5,654 nucleotides of DNA, taken from positions 1 through 5,654 of the forward strand of contig JAIPBY010000157.1 of assembly GCA_021738605.1 (NCBI GenBank), written 5' to 3'. This stretch comes from Chitinophagaceae bacterium (GTDB lineage: Bacteria; Bacteroidota; Bacteroidia; Chitinophagales; Chitinophagaceae). How positions within the stretch are numbered: position 1 is the stretch's first letter; each line of letters starts with the position of its first letter. Position numbers and translations under genes: made by a program. This document shows, one piece after another, positions 1 through 5,654 of this stretch. A model generated the notes under the pieces. That model was given only the letters and a program-made list of their open reading frames with translations, did no database searches and had not been told where the DNA came from.

Positions 1-625
1 TAGAAGCATCTTTCAATACGTCAATGTTGGCAATATCCTGAGGGGCAATCACAGCCAGTGCATTTTCAACCTGTACACCATCGACAATATACAAAGGTGA
101 ATTGTCCTGTGTGATAGAACCACCGCCCCTGACCCGAATGAGAATATCTGCTCCAGGCGCACCTTCTGAAGAGGTTACTTGCACCCCTGCCAGGCGGCCC
201 TGCAAGGCTTCAGCAGCGGAAGACAATGGAACGTCCTTGATTTGCTTCGCACTGACAGAAGATACAGAACCTGTGAGGTCTTTTCTTTTGATGCTGTTGT
301 ATCCAACCACCACAACGTCTTCCAGTGTGCCTTCTGTTTTTTCAAGCGATACATTTACCATAGCACCAGCAGTTGTTACCAGCGTATAGGTCTTATGCCC
401 TACATAAGTAAACACCAGAATAGGTTTTCCTGTAGCAGGTGCCGGCACGGTGAATGCGCCGCTCTTGTCGGTTTGAAAGCCTTTGGCATTACCCCTTACC
501 TGAATGGTGACCCCTTCCAACGGGTTCCCATTTTCTCCAGTTACCTTACCCTGAACAGACTTCCCTTGCGAGAAACCTGAAATGGCAGTAAACAGGAAGA
601 ATAAAAAAATAGCAATTTTTCTCAT
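1..625 (-). CDS. SusC-like TonB-dependent outer-membrane transporter, N-terminal part (cut by window edge)
   Basis: This is the N-terminal 208 codons of a SusC/RagA-type TonB-linked outer-membrane transporter, which would import oligosaccharides together with a SusD-like lipoprotein. The reading frame is open to the left edge, so the barrel (about 800 more residues in the family) and any susD lie outside. Visible parts in order are a signal peptide (residues 1-19, hydrophobic core IAIFLFFLFTAI, likely cleaved before Gln20), a carboxypeptidase-regulatory-like beta domain at about 24-95 (GKVTGENGNPLEGVTI), a TonB-box-like segment LEDVVVVGY at 101-109, and the start of the plug with ALQGRLAGVQV (140-150), IRVRGGGSI (163-171) and PLYIVDGVQ (177-185). 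The ATG at 625-623 is chosen because it opens the signal peptide directly. The gene diverges from the lacI-type gene across a 198-base gap, so that regulator is a plausible controller. The family call is secure; the substrate cannot be read from this part. Confidence 0.95.
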   Translation of the reverse strand, partial: MRKIAIFLFFLFTAISGFSQGKSVQGKVTGENGNPLEGVTIQVRGNAKGFQTDKSGAFTVPAPATGKPILVFTYVGHKTYTLVTTAGAMVNVSLEKTEGTLEDVVVVGYNSIKRKDLTGSVSSVSAKQIKDVPLSSAAEALQGRLAGVQVTSSEGAPGADILIRVRGGGSITQDNSPLYIVDGVQVENALAVIAPQDIANIDVLKDAS

Positions 626-655
626 ATGTGCTTGATTTGAATGATTGGGCTTGAA

Positions 656-669
656 TGTATCAAGATACA
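656..669. repeat. Perfect 6-bp palindrome in the susC leader
   Basis: TGTATC (656-661), AA, and GATACA (664-669) form a perfect inverted repeat about 31 bases upstream of the susC start codon. On the susC strand the same bases include TATCTTGA, which resembles a TAnnTTTG -7 element. The site could therefore be a promoter overlapped by a regulator site, or chance in AT-rich DNA. The sequence pattern is certain; a function is only inferred. Confidence 0.4.
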
Positions 670-713
670 ATTCTATGTTGTTTTTCTACCTATTGTAGAC
701 CCTTTCAATAATT

Positions 714-740
714 TATTTACGCAATCGTTCCCGGTAAATA
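714..740. promoter_or_regulatory. Candidate LacI-family operator
   Basis: TATTTAC (714-720) and GTAAATA (734-740) are perfect 7-base inverted arms around a 13-base spacer. Within this, ACGCAATCGTTCCCGG (719-734) resembles the PurR-type LacI-family operator ACGCAAACGTTTGCGT: the left half matches at 8 of 9 positions and has the central CG step typical of the family, while the right half matches less well. The neighbouring LacI-type protein has Thr-Ser at the recognition-helix positions where PurR has Thr-Thr, which fits such a site. The site sits about 90 bases upstream of both start codons, so it could serve susC, autoregulation, or both. Binding is inferred. Confidence 0.4.
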
Positions 741-823
741 CACCATAACCCAGCGCGATCTGGAATTTTGCCCCCTTTGATCAGAAATCAGCATAAAATC
801 ACCAACTACCTTATCTTTATAAG

Positions 824-1846
824 ATGAAGTTTGAAGCGGTAACCATCAAACATATCGCAATGGAACTGGGCCTGTCTACCTCAACAGTTTCCCGTGCATT
901 GCGAGACAGCCATGAAATCAGCCAGGCCACCAAGAAAATAGTCTTGGACCATGCGCAAAAAGTGGGTTTTAAACCCAACAGAATCGCCCAAAGTTTAAAA
1001 GAGCGGAAAAGTCTTTCCATCGGCGTAATTGTTTGTGAAATAGCCAACAGCTTTTTTTCTCAGGTAATCAATGGCATTGACTCCGTGGCCTATGAACATG
1101 GGTACAATGTTATCATTGCCCAAAGCATGGAATCTGCTGAGCGTGAATTGATGAACCTGGAATACCTTACTTCTTCTTCCATTGATGGATTGATTATATC
1201 GGTGTCTACAGAAACAAAGAATTTTTCTTACCTGAAGAAATTGCATGAAAGGGGTTTGCCCATTGTATTTGTAGACAGGGTCATTGATGATATTGAGACC
1301 CACAAGGTGATTGCAGACAATTACAGGGGGGCATACAAGGCCACAAAACACCTGATTGAAAGAGGGTACAAGAAAATCGGTATTCTATCCAACAACAGCG
1401 GATTGTCCATATCACAAGAAAGGCTTGAGGGGTATAGGGATGCCCTGAAGGATGCCAATATCCCTTTGAGGGAAAACATGATTACTTACTGCGACCATGG
1501 TGGCATGATTTACAGTGAGATTGAATCAGCCATGAAGATGTTGCTTAAACAGCGTGTAAAGCCAGATGCCATTTTTGCCGGCTCAGACAAGATTACCACC
1601 GGATGTCTGCGTTTCATGAAACAGAAAAACATCCGCACACCGCAAGATCTTGCCCTCATTGGATTCTCCAATACAGATTTGACTGAACTCCTCAACCCAC
1701 CGCTTTCCGTTATCAAACAACCCGCATTTGAGATGGGACAAGCGTCTGCATCCTTATTGCTATCACTGATCGAAAGCAAGAAACCGCAAAATAAATTTGA
1801 AACAAGGATTCAATCTACAGAATTATTGATCAGAAAATCAACCTGA
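824..1846 (+). CDS. LacI-family transcriptional regulator
   Basis: A complete 340-residue LacI/GalR-family DNA-binding regulator of normal family length, acting in the cytoplasm. The helix-turn-helix is at residues 7-26 (VTIKHIAMELGLSTSTVSRA), followed by the hinge helix around 52-60 (NRIAQSLKE), whose Leu58 matches the minor-groove-inserting leucine of LacI and PurR. The sugar-binding core runs from about 65 to 338 and resembles a periplasmic binding protein: SIGVIVCEIANSFFSQV, DGLIISVS, GLPIVFVDR, GYKKIGILS, RLEGYRDAL, PDAIFAGSD, DLALIGFSN and the closing TELLIRKST. The ATG at 824 gives a typical N-terminus. The gene diverges from susC and converges on the gntR-type gene with no bases between their stop codons. 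A role in controlling susC or the pectin-related enzymes is likely from position; the ligand, probably a released mono- or disaccharide, cannot be told from sequence. Confidence 0.95.
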   Translation: MKFEAVTIKHIAMELGLSTSTVSRALRDSHEISQATKKIVLDHAQKVGFKPNRIAQSLKERKSLSIGVIVCEIANSFFSQVINGIDSVAYEHGYNVIIAQSMESAERELMNLEYLTSSSIDGLIISVSTETKNFSYLKKLHERGLPIVFVDRVIDDIETHKVIADNYRGAYKATKHLIERGYKKIGILSNNSGLSISQERLEGYRDALKDANIPLRENMITYCDHGGMIYSEIESAMKMLLKQRVKPDAIFAGSDKITTGCLRFMKQKNIRTPQDLALIGFSNTDLTELLNPPLSVIKQPAFEMGQASASLLLSLIESKKPQNKFETRIQSTELLIRKST

Positions 1847-1850
1847 TCAA
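1826..1850. terminator. Shared stem-loop at the convergent gene ends, possible bidirectional terminator
   Basis: TTGATCAG (1826-1833) and CTGATCAA (1843-1850) are a perfect 8-bp inverted repeat with a 9-base loop. The right arm contains both stop codons: TGA of the lacI-type gene at 1844-1846 and, on the other strand, TGA of the gntR-type gene at 1849-1847. With no spacer between the genes, any factor-independent terminator must overlap coding sequence, and this hairpin is the obvious candidate. The stem is AT-rich and neither side is followed by a clear U-tract, so termination may be weak. It could also be a protein-binding palindrome. Confidence 0.4.
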
Positions 1851-2878
1851 AGTGATGCCCTTGGTGTTAAACGAAAAGAAACTTCGCTTTTTGTTTTGAT
1901 GCCCGTCTTGACAATATTGGCCGCTTCAATTCCCATCGCTTCAAAATCGGTAGAAATGGTTGTGATGCCGTTGAGGATGATTTTTTTAAGCGGCGTTTCG
2001 TTGTAGGAGATCACACCTATATCCTTTCCAATCTTCAGTTTTGAAACAATGATTTTTTCTATCAGCGATACCAGGTCGTCATCCATCAGGTTGATATAGA
2101 CTTCTCCTTTCGCAAGCTTTTCGCGCTTGATATCGTGAACGACAGTGTAATTAAAAGCAAATGCTTTACAGAATGAAATGAACCCTTTGACGATCTCTTC
2201 CGGATAATAACTGTTCTCAGGAAAAATAAGTTTGATGGTCTTGTACTTTTTCAATTTGTTCAGTGCCTGCACCAGGGCCCCATGTATATCTTTTTCAAAG
2301 TTTTCATACACAGCGCTAACGTCACCTGTAACGCCGGGAATCACTTTGCCCAGCAGGATCAACTTGTTCTTATCAATTTGGTTGATGATCTGTGGGGCCT
2401 TCTCTTCTCCCTCCACAAAATGTGGAATGATGACATAATAATTGTACTCAGCAACAGAGTTGTTGAGGAGCTTCCTGAACAAGGCCAAATCATTGTTGTA
2501 GATATAAAAGTCTACCGTTACACTGTTTCCAAGGGTTTTGACAAATGCATCGTAAATGATTTTTTTGTGTGGGCTCAGTTTGTTGAACATCAGAAAGATC
2601 CTGGCTGTCCTGTTTACATCAACACTGCTGATAAAATATCCTTTGCCTGGAACGGAACCGATAACGCCTTGGGTCTTCAGGTGCTTGTAACCCTTCTCTG
2701 CGGTATCCCGGCAAATTTCAAAATGAAAACTCAACTCATTGATGGAAGGAAGAACATCCCCCACGCTCAGCTTACCATCCTCGATGGCCTTTGTAATGCA
2801 GTTCGCGAGTTGCTGGTACTTGGGCGTAACAGAAAATTCATCAAAGTAGATCAGCTTAAAAAAAAGGGATGTTTTCAT
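1847..2878 (-). CDS. GntR-family regulator with LacI-like sugar-sensor domain
   Basis: A 343-residue transcription regulator with a GntR winged helix-turn-helix at about residues 18-82 (TPKYQQLANCI, GDVLPSINELSFHFEICRDT, GSVPGKGYFI). It is followed by a periplasmic-binding-protein-like effector domain at about 93-343 (RIFLMFNKLSPHKKIIYDAF, GVISYNETPLKKII, TTISTDFEAMGIEAANIV, SFRLTPRASL). This architecture is common in Bacteroidota sugar regulons, where the fucose regulator FucR is a related type. The ATG at 2878-2876 is chosen because it starts just before the winged helix and leaves the GH105 gene intact. In-frame ATGs further upstream, at 3001 and 2926, would overlap the GH105 end and add unconserved residues. 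The gene follows GH105 after 34 bases, so it is probably co-transcribed with the hydrolases and may control its own operon. The ligand is unknown. Confidence 0.9.
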   Translation of the reverse strand: MKTSLFFKLIYFDEFSVTPKYQQLANCITKAIEDGKLSVGDVLPSINELSFHFEICRDTAEKGYKHLKTQGVIGSVPGKGYFISSVDVNRTARIFLMFNKLSPHKKIIYDAFVKTLGNSVTVDFYIYNNDLALFRKLLNNSVAEYNYYVIIPHFVEGEEKAPQIINQIDKNKLILLGKVIPGVTGDVSAVYENFEKDIHGALVQALNKLKKYKTIKLIFPENSYYPEEIVKGFISFCKAFAFNYTVVHDIKREKLAKGEVYINLMDDDLVSLIEKIIVSKLKIGKDIGVISYNETPLKKIILNGITTISTDFEAMGIEAANIVKTGIKTKSEVSFRLTPRASL

Positions 2879-2912
2879 TTTTGTTGACAATATGATACAG
2901 TTAATTTGTTGT

Positions 2913-4094
2913 TCATTTTTTTGCATTGAGCTGCTCCAATTCAAGTGCGGCCAGCATGAAAGGACCAATGCCTTTGAAATCATCGCTCCGGATGGGTTCA
3001 CTCATGTAATAAGCATAAGTACCATTGCGGTTGGGGGAACCACCCAGACCGCCTACAGCAACAGTCTTGGTGAAATGTGTACGCCCCTCTGCATCTTTCA
3101 CCACAAATTCTTTCAGCAGACCAGCATACCCCTTTTCTACCGTCTTTCGATACGCAGGACTGATATACCCTTTGTTGACAGACCTTGCCAAAGCATAGAC
3201 AAACATGGCACTGGCAGAAGACTCCAGATAATTTTTTTCTGCACCAGCCTTATCTGTTATCTGCCACCAAACGCCAGAGTCCTTGTCTTGAACCTTTAGG
3301 ATGGCTATTGTAAGCCTGTTCAGGATTCCCAACATTTTTTTTCTTTCGGGATGATTGGCATCCATCACATCCAAGACTTCCACCAAAGCAACATGGTACC
3401 AGCCCATGGCACGGCTCCAGAAGGATTGCGACAAACCTGTTTGCTTGTCTGCCCAAAATTGTTGCCTGCTTTCGTCCCAACCATGGTAGATAAGCCCCGT
3501 TATAGGATCTCGGGCCTTTTGCTCCATCAACACAAACTCATGTACGATATCGGCGTATACCTCTTTGCTACCAAATCGTTTTGTATACTCTGCATAATAA
3601 GGCTCAATCATATAAAGCCCATCAAGCCACATTTGTGCTGGATACTTGAGCTTGTGCCAGAAACCGCCAGCCCTGTTTCGGGGCTGCCAATCAATTTGCT
3701 TTCGCAACAAATCCGCGGCCTTCTTGTATTTGGGATCCTTGTATGCATCATACAACCGAAGCACCAACCTCCCGGAAAGGATATGGTCTGCATTGTAATC
3801 GGTCAAATCATAGGTCCGTATGTTACCCTCAGCCGTCACAAAATGATCAACAATTTTTTTTAAATATTTGATGTAGACAGAGTCTCCGGTTTTTTCCCAC
3901 AATCCCCACATGCCCATCATGGTTACACCAATTTCATAATTCCAGTTGGCCGGACGCACACTGCCTTTTGTTACCATCGAATCAGGATAAAGGTGAAAAA
4001 CCGTTGACGCCATGTTGATGGCATCTGCACGTTGTGAGAAAGCATTGGTTGCTGAAAAAAATAGCAGGTATAAAAAAGGACTGATTCTCTTCAT
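2913..4094 (-). CDS. GH105 unsaturated rhamnogalacturonyl/glucuronyl hydrolase, secreted
   Basis: A 393-residue GH105 enzyme (YteR/RhiN-like, also annotated as family 88). The family hydrates the double bond of the unsaturated uronic acid left at the non-reducing end by polysaccharide lyases, which releases that sugar. The signal peptide is at 1-20 (PFLYLLFFSATNAFS, cleaved before Gln21), so the protein is exported, probably to the periplasm. The (alpha/alpha)6-barrel signatures are visible: WNYEIGVTMMGMW (51-63), AQMWLDGLYMIEPYY (153-167) with the likely catalytic Asp158, GLIYHGWDES (200-209) with His204, SFWSRAMGWYHVAL (224-237), YLESSASAMFVYAL (289-302) and the C-terminal GGLGGSPNRNGTYAYYMSEP. 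Length fits the family. The ATG at 4094 is preferred over the one at 4145, which would place 17 unusual residues before the signal peptide. The gene lies 51 bases after the GH127 gene and 34 bases before the gntR-type gene. Confidence 0.92.
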   Translation of the reverse strand: MKRISPFLYLLFFSATNAFSQRADAINMASTVFHLYPDSMVTKGSVRPANWNYEIGVTMMGMWGLWEKTGDSVYIKYLKKIVDHFVTAEGNIRTYDLTDYNADHILSGRLVLRLYDAYKDPKYKKAADLLRKQIDWQPRNRAGGFWHKLKYPAQMWLDGLYMIEPYYAEYTKRFGSKEVYADIVHEFVLMEQKARDPITGLIYHGWDESRQQFWADKQTGLSQSFWSRAMGWYHVALVEVLDVMDANHPERKKMLGILNRLTIAILKVQDKDSGVWWQITDKAGAEKNYLESSASAMFVYALARSVNKGYISPAYRKTVEKGYAGLLKEFVVKDAEGRTHFTKTVAVGGLGGSPNRNGTYAYYMSEPIRSDDFKGIGPFMLAALELEQLNAKK

Positions 4095-4145
4095 GCTGCA
4101 TTTATAAAGGTGGTAAGTTGCTGTTTTGCTATTCATCATGTTCAT

Positions 4146-5654
4146 TTATCTTACCAAGGGTAGCCACACGGTCATGTCTGATTTTCCGCGGTTCGCCCAG
4201 GCATAGTAAGGGATAAGCCTTGCACTGATTGGTTTCTTTTGGTTATTGATTTCACGGTAGAGTTTTCCTTTCCAAGAATCGTTGTTCACCAACAAGAGAT
4301 TGGTTTGCAGTGTCTTGATCTTGCTGTTTCCAATGACAATGTCTTGTACAGCAAAACTGGCATTGGATGAAATGGCACAATCAAATACGCCAGCCCCCTT
4401 CAGATCCGGAGACTCCAGACAATAGACCAGTGGTCCTCTTTTTACGGTGACCTGATTCCTTGATTCTTCCACCAGTGGATTGGATTCAATCATCGTTACT
4501 GGCATGGAAAGATCAAGCAGAACCAAATCGTTTTTTTTCCATTTTCGATTGAGGGTGACATAACCGTTCTCGTTGGCTTTGGGCTTGAGTTTGACACCAT
4601 TGATGAAAATGGAAAACTGCTTGCACCAATCAGGAATGCGCAGGTGCATGTTCATGCCTGAAGGATATTCAAGCACCTTGATGTTGACGCGACCCGCCCA
4701 GGGATAATCCGTCTGCTGTTCAATCAAAATCGATTGTCCATTGTCCAGTTTTGTTTTGAGCGTATTGCCGGAATACATGTTTACAAAAAGCTCATTTCCC
4801 TGCATGGTATACTGGTAATGTTGCACTTCGGCAATTGTTCTAACCGTATTGGGCGGACAACAATTTGATTTGCTGATGTAGGGTTGACGGCCACCTTCCC
4901 AACGCATGTGGTAGGGAAAATGGGAAGAGGATGCAAGGGGGTTGGTATAAAAATAATCCCGTCCTTCCAAGCCAACTCCGCTCAACACACTGTTGTAAAG
5001 AGACAACTCCAATACATCAATATATTTTGACTGCCCGGTGAGCAAAAACATTCGCCAGTTCCACAATACATTGCCAATATTGGCACAAGTTTCATTATAC
5101 GCTGTGAGGTTGGGCAATTGGAAATCACGACCATAAGACTGGTGCACTTTTTGCACCGTATCCGGCTTGTAAGAAGTGCCATCAACCGAGACCCCGTCAT
5201 AAAGTGCACCACATCCACCGGTGACATACAATTTGGTATTGGTCACGTTGTCCCAAAGGGCATCCAGCGAGGCTTTCAACTGGGGATCCCCTGTTTCTGC
5301 ATATACATCTGCTGCTCCGGCAAACAGGTAGTTGGCGCGCACTGCATGTCCTGCAACCTTCTTCATTTCTCTAAAAGGTGCACGGTCGCTGTTGTCATCG
5401 GTTCCTTCAACAGTGCCGCGGATGGTGATGAGGTAGTCGGCAAGTGTGAGGTATTTTTTTTCTCCGGTGGTCCTGTACAATTCTGTCAGCCCCATGTAAT
5501 GGGAAGGACAGATGGCGTTTCGGGCCTGAGCAGCAGAGGCTTTCGCATAAAATCCAATCAAAAAATCAGCTGCTTTTACTGCGATGTCCAATAAGTTTTT
5601 TTTGCCAGTTGCACTGTTATGAATACAAGCCGCCGTCATCAGGTGACCAAAATT
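4146..5654 (-). CDS. GH127-type beta-L-arabinofuranosidase (DUF1680), N-terminus outside window
   Basis: This is the C-terminal 502 residues of a DUF1680 glycosidase. The frame is open to the right edge and the first visible residues (NFGHLMTAACIHNSATGKK) match the barrel interior, so the Met codon at 5639 is not the real start and perhaps 120-180 residues are missing. Counting from the first visible codon, the zinc-thiolate site is Glu188 and Cys190 in YNETCANIGN plus Cys265-Cys266 in SNCCPPN. These match Glu338, Cys340, Cys417 (nucleophile) and Cys418 of Bifidobacterium HypBA1, as I recall its numbering, with nearly the same spacing. The C-terminal beta-sandwich carries RGPLVYCLES (406-415). 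The family removes beta-L-arabinofuranose from glycans; some GH127 members act on aceric acid of rhamnogalacturonan II, and GH146 shares the same domain. Gln172 stands where the acid/base Glu is usually found. It is probably the upstream gene of a GH127-GH105-gntR transcript. Confidence 0.9.
   Translation of the reverse strand, partial: NFGHLMTAACIHNSATGKKNLLDIAVKAADFLIGFYAKASAAQARNAICPSHYMGLTELYRTTGEKKYLTLADYLITIRGTVEGTDDNSDRAPFREMKKVAGHAVRANYLFAGAADVYAETGDPQLKASLDALWDNVTNTKLYVTGGCGALYDGVSVDGTSYKPDTVQKVHQSYGRDFQLPNLTAYNETCANIGNVLWNWRMFLLTGQSKYIDVLELSLYNSVLSGVGLEGRDYFYTNPLASSSHFPYHMRWEGGRQPYISKSNCCPPNTVRTIAEVQHYQYTMQGNELFVNMYSGNTLKTKLDNGQSILIEQQTDYPWAGRVNIKVLEYPSGMNMHLRIPDWCKQFSIFINGVKLKPKANENGYVTLNRKWKKNDLVLLDLSMPVTMIESNPLVEESRNQVTVKRGPLVYCLESPDLKGAGVFDCAISSNASFAVQDIVIGNSKIKTLQTNLLLVNNDSWKGKLYREINNQKKPISARLIPYYAWANRGKSDMTVWLPLVR

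Larger units (their letters stand above)
626..823. promoter_or_regulatory. Divergent intergenic control region between susC and lacI-type gene
   Basis: This 198-base region holds no convincing ORF and must contain the promoters for susC (leftward) and the LacI-type regulator (rightward). It is AT-rich near both starts. Three structured sites are visible: a TGTATC-AA-GATACA palindrome at 656-669, a larger inverted repeat around 714-740 with a PurR-like core, and TTGATCAG at 777-784. No full Bacteroidota promoter (TTTG, about 19-20 bases, then TAnnTTTG) could be matched on either strand. The nearest -7-like strings are TATCTTGA on the minus strand (667-660) and TATCTTTA on the plus strand (812-819). 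Neither start codon has a Shine-Dalgarno sequence, which is normal in this phylum. Confidence 0.7.

Noticed and set aside
102..580. Two plus-strand ORFs opposite the susC N-terminus
   Set aside because: They lie antisense to the well-supported SusC frame and their translations show no recognisable domain.
812..819. TATCTTTA as a -7 promoter element giving a leaderless lacI-type mRNA
   Set aside because: It matches TAnnTTTG except for the last base, but no TTTG -33 element lies at the right distance, so the call is not supported.
2879..3001. N-terminal extension of the gntR-type gene to the ATG at 3001 or 2926
   Set aside because: It would overlap the conserved end of GH105 and add residues with no similarity to GntR N-termini; the ATG at 2878 fits the winged-helix start.
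2282..3299. Plus-strand ORFs opposite the gntR-type and GH105 genes
   Set aside because: They are antisense shadows of two clear coding genes and lack domain similarity.
5637..5639. ATG as the real start of the GH127 gene
   Set aside because: The frame stays open to the window edge and the upstream residues NFGHL continue a conserved motif; a signal peptide and the first part of the barrel would be missing.
1..5654. Mobile element, tRNA/rRNA, CRISPR, riboswitch or new defence system
   Set aside because: No transposase, integrase, long terminal repeats, tRNA-like cloverleaf or regularly spaced repeats were seen; the window is almost fully occupied by recognisable PUL genes.

Overview
The window looks like part of a carbohydrate-utilisation locus (polysaccharide utilisation locus, PUL) from a member of the Bacteroidota. 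Evidence for this is a SusC-type TonB-dependent transporter with the VVVVGY and plug motifs, signal peptides cleaved before Gln (FS|Q), start codons without Shine-Dalgarno sequences, and a GntR regulator with a LacI-like sensor domain. The moderate base composition and protein style suggest an environmental Chitinophagaceae or Sphingobacteriales-type organism rather than a gut Bacteroides, but I cannot place it further.

Layout from left to right. Positions 1-625, minus strand: the N-terminal 208 codons of a SusC-like outer-membrane transporter, cut by the window edge. Positions 626-823: a 198-base divergent intergenic region with a short palindrome in the susC leader, a candidate LacI-family operator and a TTGATCAG element. 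Positions 824-1846, plus strand: a complete LacI-family regulator. Positions 1847-2878, minus strand: a GntR-family regulator with a periplasmic-binding-protein-like sensor domain. The stop codons of these two regulators abut inside one TGATCA palindrome, within a perfect 8-bp inverted repeat. Positions 2913-4094, minus strand: a secreted GH105 unsaturated glucuronyl/rhamnogalacturonyl hydrolase. Positions 4146-5654, minus strand: a GH127-type (DUF1680) beta-L-arabinofuranosidase, missing its N-terminus at the window edge.

GH127, GH105 and gntR lie head to tail with gaps of 51 and 34 bases and are probably one transcript. The enzymes suggest a pectic target: GH105 removes the unsaturated uronic acid left by a lyase, and GH127 removes a beta-L-arabinofuranose or a related acidic sugar from side chains. 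The SusC transporter would import the oligosaccharides. The two regulators, one in the hydrolase operon and one divergent from susC, would each sense a released sugar. This assignment of roles is inference from family and position.

I see no RNA gene, mobile element, CRISPR array or clearly novel system. The points most worth checking are a Gln where GH127 enzymes usually carry the proposed acid/base Glu, the shared stop-codon hairpin between the two regulators, and the candidate operator sites around lacI.
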